Assembly (NCBI GenBank): GCA_000697665.1
Contig: KL197710.1
Coordinates: 418,078-482,077 of the forward strand
DNA length: 64,000 nucleotides
Direction: 5' to 3'
DNA from: Jaapia argillacea MUCL 33604
Taxonomy: Eukaryota; Basidiomycota; Agaricomycetes; Jaapiales; Jaapiaceae
A program made the position numbers and the translations under genes. Shown here piece after piece: positions 1-11,234 of this stretch (position 1 is the first letter of the stretch; each line of letters starts with the position of its first letter). The notes under the pieces are model-generated. The model did no database searches. It saw only the letters and a program-made list of their open reading frames with translations, and was not told where the DNA came from.

Positions 1-227
1 GGCGCGACGCCGTAGGGACATAAGTTCTAATTCAGAGATTTTCTGGGGACGACGAGTTTTGAATCTTACAGAAATGTGGATTGGTGCTAGTCACAAATGT
101 CACATGTGACCGTTCCTGTTACTTTCTTTCTTCTCATCATTCGAGACCGAGCACCACAGTCATCGTTTCAACGTCGACGTGACAGAGCTGATTCACCCCA
201 TGTAAAGGCGACTGGCTCATTCAGAAT

Positions 228-2858
228 ATGACCACTCCAATGGTCAAAATCTCTCTGAATCCTGACGACCTACAAGCCTTGTTGGATGCGGTTGAAACCA
301 CCGACGATTCATTTGACACTCAAAGTCGTAGCACCGTATCAGACCTCCCTGGCCCTGGACGCACCGTAGACAATATAATCTCCAAGACTGGAAAAGGCTT
401 GGAGAGACTCCTGTATAAATCGTCCAAGCGTTTTCGGGCAGATGACCGACGTCTCTTAGATAACGGGATTATCGAGTTCACCGATGGAGCCCAGTTACAC
501 GATTTCCTGGAGGCTAATTTCTTGGAAGTTCAGAGCGCGAGTGACGGTACTGCCTCAGACCTTCCTGGGGCGGGCCGTACGTTAGGAAACATCATCTCCA
601 AAGCTGGGAAGAAATTGGAAGGGTTGTTGGGTCGGGCTTCTCAGCGTATTGGTGGCGGGCCAAGTTCCACTATGGATCGCACCTTGGTTGTCGTGGACCA
701 CACATGGCTCCCCACATTTGGGCCTCGTCGTTCTCAGGGTCATCTCCGCGCCCCTCCCTCTTTCCAAGATCTGGTGAAGCAAGCTGTATCTTTGGCTTCT
801 TGGTCCCCCAGTAATCCCAAGGATATTGTCAACAACGACAAGTTTGTCGATTGTTGTAGGAAACTGGTCAAATTTCTGAGGTGAGTCCACGTCCATCACC
901 TCCCAGGATCGCTCGTAACATCACACGTAGACATGACAAGCTTACGACACAATACCTTGCAATTTCTTACATCTCAATTCTTTTATGTATCTGTCCGCAA
1001 TCTCACCCGTTATTCCTTCAATTGGGTGCCAAAGAAGTCGTGAACGACGTCGTCTCTCAATGCGCCTTCTTCCCCGCACGTCACCAGCGACCCCATTTAT
1101 TACTCACACCCTCTCGCCGAGCCCTCTTGATCTTATCGCACTCCCAAGTCCTTACCACCATCAAGCGATTTGATGAGATCTCCAGTGATGAGACCAGTAG
1201 TGCGGATACGACAATCAGTCTGGTGTCGGCACTAGTGGAACACACGATGTAAATACTTGGCTATCCCGTACGCCGCTAATACTTGGTCTAATAAGCGTAC
1301 CACAGGGGTCCAGAAACGCAACTGCTCGCCACACGTCGTCTAACCTCAGCAATCATCTCTCAGCGTCTCCTAGACGATCGAGCGAGCGTCGCCAACACCC
1401 TACCTTCATCGATACTCCATTATTGGTCACGTCTCGCACATTCAACAGATCCTCTATACCTCAACGTATTCGGAGCCCTGTTCGGCAGTCTCTCCTTCAC
1501 TTTTACCAGAATTGAACGTTCTGTTGACGTGGATAACTGGCTTCGAGTGGTCATCTCCATCCTCCGTCAAGGTGTCTCAAAAGATGGCGGTATGAACTTA
1601 AACCACCAACCATAGTTCGTCAATCTTGATAGTGCTTTGTTCTACTAGATCTTGACAGAGATTCACCTCTCTTTCGGTTGGTTTGCCACGTACCCCCCGA
1701 ACCCAAATTCATCGCAGCTGGGTTAGTCGAACAAACGAGATCCGAGCTTACAACCGTCTTGAAGCTTTGGCAAGAACTAGAATTGGCCCCATGGCAAGCA
1801 GATGCTCTCGCTCCATTCACTACCATCATTTCCCCGTTTTTCAGCCTCTACGGGGCTTTCTGTCGAGAGTGGTATTTTATCGGGCCTCCACGGTGGTTCC
1901 ACGATACATTACCCCTTCGTGCGATCCCGCCACGGAGACGTACGAAAATGTGTCGGAGTCTTTTGAAGATGTTCTTGTGGTGAGTGGGGCGTCCAGCAAG
2001 GAATAGCAGGAACTGATACATGTTAGTGCATTAGGTCCGAATGCTCGATGGAGGAGATCCAGCAAGTCGCTGCACAGGATGAGGATTGCTTCCATGATAT
2101 TCTGCGTATCTTACAAACTGGTGCAGTATATCGCGATATTGACGCCGAACGGATGGCAGAATTTGCTTGGAATATGAAGGGGTGGTATAAGGAACGTGGG
2201 CAGAGGGGTTCGTATTGCGTTGGGATCCGGAGAGGTACCGAAACCAATGGTGGTATCTATAAAGTAAGGGCTCCCGTACCATTCTTGGGAGGAAGGACCT
2301 AAAATCAGTCATGGGTTTATGGTGGTCATAAAGACTACGTCGACCTAGCACACGGACGCCCTTCTCACGAGAACGAAGAACGTCTCATGGGCGATATCCA
2401 CCACCTTCGATGGATCCCCGCCTCGCATCTCAAGAACACGATCTCTACCAACCTCTATTACCCAATCAAATCCGCGATCAACGAAGTAGTCTGTTGTCTC
2501 CCAAGCGAACGAGACGAGATGTTTCAAGTCTTCTCCCTCCCCGAAACTGATATACAAACGTTCTCAGGAGATGGCGATTCAAGGAACGGTTTACACGTTT
2601 TAGGTGTCAGACGAGAGAAGGATGATAAAGACGTGGAAGTTTACTGGTGTAACTTGTAAGTCGCCAAATTCTTGTTGTGGCAAGACTTTCGCACCTCTCG
2701 CGCTGCGTGCTCACGGTTTGACATTGACTATTTGTATTTTGTTCGGTAGAGCAACGGCGCGATTGACTCACGCTGCGAGTTTAGAGGAATCTCCCCTTCC
2801 TCTAGGATGGGAGAGGAGGATTAGAAGTATGTGCCTGGGATGCGAGTTTCTGTTTTAA
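228..2858 (+). CDS. Unrecognised ~756-residue protein with twin LPG-x-GRT motifs
   Basis: I do not recognise this protein. Seven exons join in frame: 228-880, 931-1248, 1306-1589, 1649-1979, 2035-2263, 2309-2655 and 2750-2858, all with GT-AG introns of about 45-95 nt. Residues 39-69 and 111-141 carry two copies of a motif of the form SDLPG-x-GRT-x2-NIISK-x-GK-x-LE-x-LL. The middle (about 200-600) is helix-like and reads like an alpha-solenoid, with no catalytic signature that I can see. From memory, similar LPG-x-GRT segments occur near the N-termini of other Agaricomycete proteins, but I could not check this. The last exon ends in LPLGWERRI, which looks like the start of a WW domain. A good donor (gtatgt) at 2827 raises the possibility that the gene continues, although the following frame decays quickly. 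The start is the first ATG of the open frame. Confidence 0.7.
342..434 (+). repeat. LPG-x-GRT motif, copy 1 (residues 39-69)
   Basis: First copy of the ~31-residue motif inside the unrecognised protein. It begins SDLPGPGRTVDNIISKTGK and ends in a basic stretch (KSSKRF). It pairs with the copy at 558-650; the two are identical at roughly 20 of 31 positions by eye. Confidence 0.75.
558..650 (+). repeat. LPG-x-GRT motif, copy 2 (residues 111-141)
   Basis: Second copy, beginning SDLPGAGRTLGNIISKAGK and ending in a basic segment (RASQRI) followed by GGGP. Conserved positions are DLPG, GRT, NIISK, GK, LE and LL. The 41 residues between the copies show no resemblance to the motif. Confidence 0.75.
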
Positions 2859-3701
2859 GTTTAGGGAGAGGTGGTGTGAATATATTGGAGGACGAGGTGG
2901 GTGGCGGAGAGACGTGCCGAGGTTCACCTATACGCCGACAAACAAGCATATGAGAGCAAGTCGCCCAGCAAGCGTTTGTCTCCGGCCTCCGTGATACGAG
3001 ATAGATGAGGTCGATAAGTATCCACCCGAGTACCAAACTCGTGCACTCTCGCGTTGATATTGTTATCAAGAAGATAGATAGCGACTTATTCACAGAACTG
3101 TCGATGGATAAGTTGTAACGATTCAGAGCCCACTCATGGTGTTGTCCGATAGAAAGGACTAAAAGGAATTGCCACCTCGCATAACACCCGTAGCTCTGGG
3201 AAAGAAACGATAACATACAGGCAAGAAAACCTAGCACGCGTACACTGAGGAACCATCCAATCGTAGGTGAATGTACGATCCGCTGATGATTGGATCCTAT
3301 GGCCTCACGGTGAGATCCACACGGGCGCCGAGAGTATGGGAGAGATCCACGTGGTAGACCTGAGGTGTATGTGAGATCTCTACTTACGAGGTAGCAGGGG
3401 CGCCGTTCCCGTAAGGCGTAGTAGACTGCGAGGTGTCAACTGTCATAGGCGACACAGAAACGAGGTGGACTTGACCGTCGGTGGTTATATGACATGGGAG
3501 TGGCCCTCCTTGAGTAAAGTATTTCATCTTGGGGGTTCCAAGTCCCTGAATTGAAATATCGAGTCAGTTAGTGGTTGATCGCCTCGTGCGTTTCTTGGAT
3601 TGTTCGAGATAGATTGTAGGATCTTGGGGGAGCGAGGTAAATTATTCTGATGAAGGACGACGGAGATCTTCGTTCGTCTGAAGTCTGGAATCCCGGCTTG
3701 G

Positions 3702-3762
3702 GACGGTCTTGTCAATGGAAAGTAGGTCTCCGATGTAATGCCGTTTTTAGGGATTCGAACGG
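3702..3762 (+). repeat. Imperfect direct repeat, copy 1
   Basis: This shares with 3885-3941 the blocks gacggtc, TGTCAATG, CCGATGTAAT, CCGT and TTTAG in the same order and spacing. A looser match (agatgaca, gcagtgggg) continues downstream of both. It looks like an old local duplication in noncoding DNA. Confidence 0.5.
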
Positions 3763-3884
3763 CGTTTGGATGAGTCCTAGTCTGAGATGACAATCCTTGA
3801 ATTCGTCTTCATCGAGATCGCAGCGGGGACACGCAACTTGTCAAACCCACGATTGGTATCGGGCCTCGACGTTCAGGGTTCGGA

Positions 3885-3941
3885 GACGGTCATGTCAATG
3901 AAACGGGTCGCCGATGTAATCCCGTATTTAGAGTCTAACGG
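3885..3941 (+). repeat. Imperfect direct repeat, copy 2
   Basis: Partner of the repeat at 3702-3762, offset by about 183 bases and in the same orientation. Confidence 0.5.
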
Positions 3942-5465
3942 ATCCTGTCGGAGATGACACTGGCTTCGTCGCAGTGGGGAAAGGTTACTTGACTAGCATC
4001 TCAAAGGATCTAGTCGTTGGGGTTACCGAAAGTGAGTGATGACTCTTGCGAACCACGACTCCACAGTGGATGGGTGATGGTGAGAGATACTAGATGATGG
4101 TGCCTTGGAATGAGAGTCAGATAACCCGATCATCTTCTCATGAATACGGCTATGGCGGAATTCCACCCATATTGGTATTTCTTGATGAATCCCAAGGCTA
4201 AAATCCGACCATTCGAGTTGTGCGAGCGCGGAACCCGAGCCCACCCGGTTACAGAGTAGAATTAGCTGAATTTAGAGTTCAGAACGTGCTTGGAGATGAT
4301 GATGCTTTGTATGAGAGGTTAAAGCTGAGAAAGGTTTAGAAGGGCCGGAGATAAGGTATTTTGCCATAGGGAAAGGTAGAACGGTCCAGGTCGGAGTCGA
4401 TAAACGAGCGACGAAGAAGCGAGGAAAAGGCACAGGAATCTGTGGATGACAGAAGGTGTTTCTCATTAGTGTGAGGGATGCGTCAGAGGCGGAGAGCCAC
4501 ATACCTTTTCGATCCGTGTACCGTTGAGTCATATTGGCCGGTTATCGAGACGTTGGAGTCAGGAGAGCAGTTTGGGTCAAAAATATCATGATGTATACTT
4601 TAAGAGAGCGGGGTCATGTGTGAGATGACACGAGTGGGGTGGGGTTGGAAGTGATGTGTAACGTCAAGTGAGAAAGCGAAAGAGGGTGATGGGGAGAGAG
4701 ATTTGGATGGGTGTACCGGAAACAGCAGATACACACACCTAGGCAGGTTGAGTGAGCAGTGCGGCGCGGGCGGAGTTGAGCCGAGATGGGCTGCGGATAT
4801 TTTGGGGAGCATATGGACACGAAGGTGTGAGGGATGTAAGAGCCAACCACGGCATAAGGTCGGAAGCACATGGTACACATCATCTTGGCAACCTCGGCGA
4901 GATGGCCTTACTGCGAATCAGCCGTGTCCGATGCCCGCGATACGCAGGGCGGTCTGAAGTAATTTGGAGTATGGATGGAGGAGAGTTGGGCGTTGAACAG
5001 CCGTGGAGAGTATGGGAGGTTTGTTGAAGCGATGAACTTGAACGGATGGATGGATTATGCACCTCGGGAATTCGCCGGGCCGTGGCAGCTCAGTACGCAG
5101 TGGTCAGGTGCTAACCTCGACTCTCCTCACTCGAAAGGCCTGGTTATTCTGCAGTAAATCGTGGCTCGCTACGGATATTCTGGTGGGTGAACAGCAGCAC
5201 GCATGTTGGGATAATAGTGACTGGGAAGCAAATACTGCGTAGACTGTGGCACTCCGAGAGGTGCTGCGCAGTGCGGAGGCAATAATTGATTGATGGCGTC
5301 CCTGATGGGCACCGGACACTGGCCTCGGACCCGGTTCCGTTCATTCCACTGCTTAGCACTCATATCCTTACCCCTTCCTCGCTGCTGGCCACAGCGCCCA
5401 CCTCTTAATTCTGGATCGCCCACAACTCCAGCGAACAACGGCTCAGCAATACGCTAGCCTAAATT

Positions 5466-8400
5466 ATGGCAATAGCGAAATGGATTCAGTTTGGTCAACA
5501 GCAACAATCACCTGTGAACCCCGCAGAACGCGTCAAGCAACCTCCCGTTCAAGTCAGCTCCGCAGATGTCAAGCAGTTTGGTTTGGAGAATGTACGTTTA
5601 CGATCGTATCTCCAGGGGACGCTCATCGTGCTCATCATATCTTGCCTGTGGTGTGCGTGTGTAGTTTGGCAACACCTGGTGAGTAATTCTCTTTTTTCCC
5701 AGTATCGCGGTTGGGGATTGAGACCAAACGTACAGCTATGCCAACTCTGTCCTTCAAGCCTTGTATTTTTGCAGCCCTTTTCGAGACCTAGTCGTTCAAT
5801 ACCCAGAGCACGCCGCTCCAGAATGTCCGGTCTCACCCCCACCACCATCCCCACCAATTCATCCAGCAGCCGCTCCCCAACCTTCCCGCAGAAAGTCAGA
5901 GCGCAAACAATCAACCTCGGACGCTCGTCCAGAACCATTCCACCAACCCCACTCACACCAGAACGGCAATGCTGTGCCGTCGCAACAGCATCAACATCAA
6001 CAACACCACCAACGCCCGCCCTCATCCTCATCTCCCCTAATGACCCCACCTACCCTCTTCTCCGCCCTCCGCTCTCTTTTCCTTCACATATCAAAGAACC
6101 CAGCCGACAGGGGAACAGTCGCCCCACGCGCTTTCATCGACAAGTTGAAAGAGATGAACGAATTGTTCAGGGGGACTATGCATCAGGACGCTCACGAGTT
6201 TCTGAATTTCTTGTTGAACAAGATCGTAGAGGAGATGGAGGATGATAGGAGGAATGCTGTTGGGAATGGGAATGGTGTGGCTGGGGTTAATGGCGGTTTG
6301 GTGGATGATCGTAAGTGCCTCTTTTACACTTACACTTCAATTCGTGCATCACACTCATCAGTCCTAGTATCAAACTCAATAGGTACCCTCTCATCCGTCC
6401 CACCGCCCTCCCACTCCACCTCCACAAATTCCCACTCAAACACCGGCACGCCCCCTCAAGACGCAACAATCGTACACCGTCTCTTCGAAGGCATCCTCAC
6501 TTCCGAAACTCGTTGCTTGACATGCGAAACGGTGTCTTCGCGAGACGAGAGTTTTTTGGATTTGAGTATCGATATCGAGCAGAATTCGAGTGTGACGGCC
6601 TGTTTGAGACAGTTTAGTGCGAGTGAGATGTTGTGTCAGAGGAATAAGTTTTTTTGTGATTCGTGTTGTGGGTTACAGGAGGCTGAGAAACGGTGCGTCT
6701 CCTTCCTTCCCCTCCTCCCTCTCAGACCAACACTGCGTTGTTCAGATACTAACGTAACGCGCATATATGCAGGATGAAAATCAAGAAGTTGCCTAACATC
6801 CTTGCCCTTCACCTCAAACGGTTTAAATATCAAGAAGACGTCCAAAAGTACATTAAACTCGCCTACCGCGTTGCCTTCCCCTTCGAGTTGCGACTATTTA
6901 ATACTGTAGATGATGCAGAGGATAGAGATAGGTTGTATGAGTTATTCGCTATTGTCGTTCACATTGGAAAGTGCGTGCCTTCCCCATCTCCTTTTACACC
7001 TGCTGGAGATCAAACTGATGCTTGTTTGCAGCGGTCCACACCATGGCCACTACATCACCATTGTCAAATCCCGTCGTTCGTGGTTCATATTCGACGATGA
7101 AACAGTCGAGACTATCAAAGAATCCGATATCCCACGGTACTTTGGCGAGTCAAATGCAGGATCTGCATACGTCCTATACTACCAAGCGGTCGATATGGAC
7201 GTTGAGGCTCTTGGCCTAAAGGTCGATAAACCTCTCTTGGGTGTGGAAGATGATTTGGTTCCTGTGATCCCACCGGGGTTGGGGCTTGGGGCGTGTAGAG
7301 TTGAGGGAGAGGTGGAGAGTGAGATGAATGGGGGTAGTTGTGGAGGTGGAGTGAATATTAGGGTTACGACGACGGATGAACCGCCCACGCCGATCTCGCC
7401 TAACCATAGTAACCCCTCTCCATCCTCTGAGGTCCACCCTTCACCCATCTCTCCAACAAACCCGAATCCAAACCCCGCTCCTCAGCATCACGAATCTAAA
7501 GGAGGTTCTGGATTCTTGCATACATTGCGACATTCGCAGAGTGCGAAGATCAAGCTTAGTAAGCTTGCTGGGGATGGGGAGAAGGATAAAGACAAGGATT
7601 CGAATGGGCATAAGGGCAGGTCTGTTAATGGGTTGGCTGCTGCTAGACCGTCTACTTCGACTGGGAGTGGAGATATGCCTAGGTTGCCTACGCCTACTTC
7701 GCCTTCTGTTCCACCCTTGCCGTTACCGCCGATTTCTACGTATCCCGCACCCCCTCCACCTAATGGGATTGTCAAGAATGGGAAGGGAAAGGAGCCGGAG
7801 AGGAAGGCTAGTACGTGGTTCAAGAGGAAGAGTTTGAAAAATTCGGATGATGAGAGGGGTGGTGGACTTGCTTCGCTGCGTCCTGCTAACAGTTCCGCGA
7901 CGAATGGTGGTGGTGGTGGTCTCTCGCCGGCCTCTTTGAATGCAGCTTCTAGTCCGACAAGTCCTGGTGTGTTGTCTTCGACGGGTAATTGGTTCAAGAC
8001 TGCTGGACCTCAGACTATGAACAAACATCGGCCGACTCAGCATCATCATCATAATGACCCAACGACGATAACTGGGGAGAGGGCTAGGAAGTTGGCTTCT
8101 GAGCCTGGACATTATGTTGAAGCTGGCTTTGATAGCGCTGCCTCTCCTCCTCCCCCACCCCCACCTACATCCTCCATCCCTATTCCTGTTCCCGCGAATG
8201 CGAATGCGTCGACTTCGAGCTTGGAGTCGGATGATTATCATCATCCACTCACGCCCCTCGCCCCGCCTATCAGCATACACCCTTCACAATCTTCCACAGC
8301 AACTGGGGAGTCATCCTCGATATCAATGTCATTACCCAACTCTCCGAGTATCATGAACGACAAAACCATTAGTAGGTGGAATAGCTTGGCGAAGAAGAGG

Positions 8401-8865
8401 CCTTTATCTTCTCATCATCCGACGGCCAAGGCTCCTCCTCGACCCTCCACAGCTGGCGCTCCTCCCAACATTTCTTCCCCATCTCCTACACCCGATCTAC
8501 CCGTACCACCCATACCACCATTGTCCTCTTCCCACCCTACGGGGAACCACGAGTTCGGCGCACGGGGTATGCGCCGTTCCCGTACCACCCATAATGGCGT
8601 GGACCCCCTCGCATCCGTCGGTTCTATCTCGGGCAGTGGTACAATTAGTACTACTGCCAGTACTGCTACCCACACCACTAGCAGTAGTGGAGTGAGCAAT
8701 AACACCAACCCACCTCCATCTTCCACGTGGAAACGGGCTTCAAGGAAACTGAGTCTCACTGGTACAATGCTGTCTTTTGGCAGGAAGAAGGATAAGGATA
8801 GAGATCCACTCTCTCCTCCCGTTGCGTTCCAGCCACCTCTGGAGACCCCATTATCTCCTGGCTAA
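5466..8865 (+). CDS. creB: Ubiquitin C-terminal hydrolase, CreB/Ubp9-13/USP12-46 type
   Basis: This cysteine protease should remove ubiquitin from substrates. The closest known types are Aspergillus CreB (carbon catabolite repression), yeast Ubp9/Ubp13 and human USP12/USP46, which act with WD40 partners. Six exons: 5466-5591, 5665-5678, 5736-6310, 6383-6692, 6773-6970 and 7032-8865, giving about 1018 residues. The Cys box reads [19 protein letters not shown], with the catalytic Cys codon split tg|c by an intron. Then follow [14 protein letters not shown], the zinc cysteines CLTC...[19 protein letters not shown], and the His box [17 protein letters not shown] Ser/Pro-rich insert follows the Cys box. 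The last ~430 residues are a low-complexity Pro/Ser/Gly tail much longer than in animal USP46 but in keeping with fungal CreB-like proteins. The CreB name rests on domain order and the long tail. Confidence 0.92.
5665..5678 (+). other. 14-nt microexon carrying the deubiquitinase Cys box
   Basis: The 14 bases encode FGNT plus the first two bases of the catalytic Cys codon. They are flanked by gtgtag upstream and gtgagt downstream. Skipping the exon would remove the nucleophile and shift the frame. Confidence 0.85.
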
Positions 8866-9235
8866 AGCGCATGTGTACACCCGGACTAGGACCATTACAT
8901 GGATTCCCCCCACATCATATCTAGATATCCCGCTGTTTTCTTCTCGTTCCTTGTATTGTTGTGATGTTCTTGTTCCCCTTATGTTTATCACGCCTGGAGG
9001 TGTGTGTTTTGATTGGCGCTTCGCTGTTCTTGTAATATCGTGTTTTGTTGTCGGCACACTCGCACTCAATACCTACAGCGCATATATCATGTATCTGACG
9101 CATTGACGTTGCTAAATTCATCTTCCATTCGGACAGGAATTGGGTTTGCGTTTTCTCTGATTCCACAAGACGCCAACTACGAGTAAGGTATTTTACAGTG
9201 TCCAACGATTCGAGATGGTGTATGCAGAAACCCCA
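8866..9235. other. Convergent 3' region
   Basis: This separates the stop of the deubiquitinase gene (+) from the stop of the C2-like membrane protein gene (-). I see only presumed 3' UTRs and no gene. Confidence 0.6.
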
Positions 9236-11234
9236 TCACGATGGTATTATAGGCGACGAAGGGGTGCTCACAATATGACTCGCTCTCGCCTCAGCGATCA
9301 CATTCTCCGCATCAGTAGGCATCGGAGGACCAGCCGTGTCCCGACGTCCAAAGCATGCCCTCACTCTCCACACAACACGTCGACAGGCACAGAAGGCTTG
9401 GTATATAAACCATACCCAGTACTGCAAACCAAAGAGCAGTCCAGCAACGAAACAGAGCACGAAGGACGCCCTGGACCAGACTTGATAAGCGACTGTGAAG
9501 AGGAAAAACATGATTGCTCCTGTTGACAGGAACATGCAGAGCATGGGGAGTCGGCACGAGATGCTAAAAAACACGTAGGTCTTCCATACACCCAGAGCAC
9601 GTTCCTGAGCGAGGGAGAGGAGGTGATGTTAATTGAGGAGGGGAATGTGGTACGGATGTGGCTTACCCGGAACCTAACTTCATCACAACCTCCGTACACG
9701 AAGAGGAACCAGGCGTCAATAAAGAGCCCAATACCTGAAGCAATACTGCCCAACGCGATAGCTTGTCGGGCAGCACCATCGATCGGGAAAATCGTAGTGG
9801 GAGCAAGGCCGAATACAGCAAGGTTCAATCTGAAAGGGAGCCAAATTTGAGTGATGAAGCCATGAGGATCATGAGGTAGGCCTACGCTGCTAATGCCAAC
9901 AGCTGTTCCAACATTGAATCAGACGAGATAGAGGCCAGGGTAAATGTAAAACTCACGAAAGAACCCACAAGTCGCCACTCGTCTTGAATCTCCTTCATTA
10001 TAGTCGCAAACGCTTCATTATCTTCGTTCCGCTGAGCTCGCGTTAGTCGACTATAATGGGAGACGGCCCCTAGACAGGACTCTGCCCTAGATGAAGCAGT
10101 GGCTATGCTGGTTTCGTCCACATAACGTGGTAGGAGGGATGCTGCAATCCATGATGGAACAATACTCCCGCCACCGGAGATGACAATCTCGTATGGTTGG
10201 TCTTCTGGATGTGAGTCGTCGTCCTCATCAACAAGGACTTCTTCCACTTCAATAATAGGGTCCTTTTCGTGGGGGTCAAAGTCGGATGGAGGATCGGATA
10301 TGCAGTCGTCGTCGATGTCGTGATCCCGCTCGCTATCTGAGAAGAGATGATACCCGCTACGTTTCTTTCTCCTTCTCAGTTTGTTGGTATCGGATATGAG
10401 ATCAAGTTGTGGTTCGTCTGCTTGACTTGGCCAAGAAACGTGATGATCGTCGTCGACGGGGGAAGGGCATAGGGTGTCGGAGAGGCCGTGATCAGCTGAA
10501 AGGAGGTTGGATTTAGAGGAGCTTCCACTCAGGGCAGTAGTGAAAGTCGCATACACGTAGAGCCAACCGACCGCAGGTCGTCAATGGTACTGTCCAATGA
10601 TGATGTCCGTGAAGATTCCAATCTCTGAGGAGGACAGAGTCTAACATGGACGGCGGCACAACTCTGGTAGCGGCCCTTGGTAGTATCTCCCGTGTTCGTA
10701 CGTTTCGTCAGAGGCTGGCATGTGAGTCGAAGTTCGACCACTGGAGAAAAGGATATTAATCATCAGGAAGAGGGTTTCAGAAGCGAAGCTCACTCGTACT
10801 CGTTTCTTGCCTCTTCAACAGTTCTCCGAGCGACATCCCAGTCCATGCTACCAGGTGCCGCTTTCTCGACTTCTTCTTAGATTGCGACTTGTGCCAAATT
10901 TTGATCTCTAGCTGGGAACCAGTGGAAACACCACGACTATGGCGGTTCGGTCAGTTCATGAGCAAACGTGACGAGGGCTGAATGTACGCACAACACACAA
11001 GGAGCTCTCAAGTTGGGGTTCTGTCCATCACATCCAAGGATTATTTCATGATACTGCTGCTGATCCACCACAAGTTCTACAATGGGTCGCCACGACTTCT
11101 CAGGTCGTAGGTGACGGATGCCCTGCGCTTTGACCACTGTACATGAATTAGAATCAACCCATTTCTGAAGTTCAAAGGACTGACATACCGGTAAAGTTCC
11201 ATGGTCTTGCCACATTGACTGGGTGTAAGTCTGA
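9236..11234 (-). CDS. C2-like domain protein with C-terminal membrane segments
   Basis: This belongs to a family common in Agaricomycetes with no established function. Reading on the minus strand, a C2-like beta-sandwich starts at VNVARPWNFTVVKAQG, continues through SWRPIVELVVDQ and EIILGCDGQNPNLRAP, then LEIKIWHKSQSKKKSRKRHL, WTGMSLGELLKRQE and VELRLTCQPL. An acidic, Lys/Arg-patched linker follows, then EIQDEWRLVGSFLLALAALNLAVFGLAP and at least four hydrophobic segments (GSIASGIGLFIDAWFLFVYGG, SCRLPMLCMFLSTGAIMFF, SFVLCFVAGLLFGLQYWVWF). A 17-nt exon at 9886-9902 is needed to join LLALAA to the next exon. C2-like domains often bind membranes or lipid, so a membrane-tethered sensor is possible. 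The 5' end is unresolved: no in-frame ATG precedes VNVARP in its exon, so one or more first exons lie upstream of 11234. Confidence 0.75.
9886..9902 (-). other. 17-nt microexon of the C2-like membrane protein gene
   Basis: On the minus strand it encodes LLALA plus two bases of the next Ala codon. Acceptor ...gttggaacag precedes it and donor gtaggc follows. Without it the membrane segment before LNLAVFGLAP is cut. Confidence 0.65.

Larger units (their letters stand above)
2859..5465. other. Long intergenic stretch, no supported gene
   Basis: No frame here gives a protein I can support. On the minus strand, three coding-looking but unconnected pieces lie at about 4450-4532 (an ATG exon with a clean gtatgt...cag intron), 4023-4244 and 3524-3793. 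They may be remnants of a lost gene, but I could not link them. A 138-codon minus-strand frame at 2821-3237 is hydrophobic but has no family features. The final ~400 bases should hold the promoter of the deubiquitinase gene. Confidence 0.5.

Noticed and set aside
2821-3237. 138-codon minus-strand frame with hydrophobic start
   Set aside because: No family content, no splice partners, and it overlaps the end of the first gene; probably chance.
7723-8280. Long minus-strand frames under the deubiquitinase tail
   Set aside because: Arg-rich shadow of the Ser/Pro low-complexity coding sequence on the plus strand.
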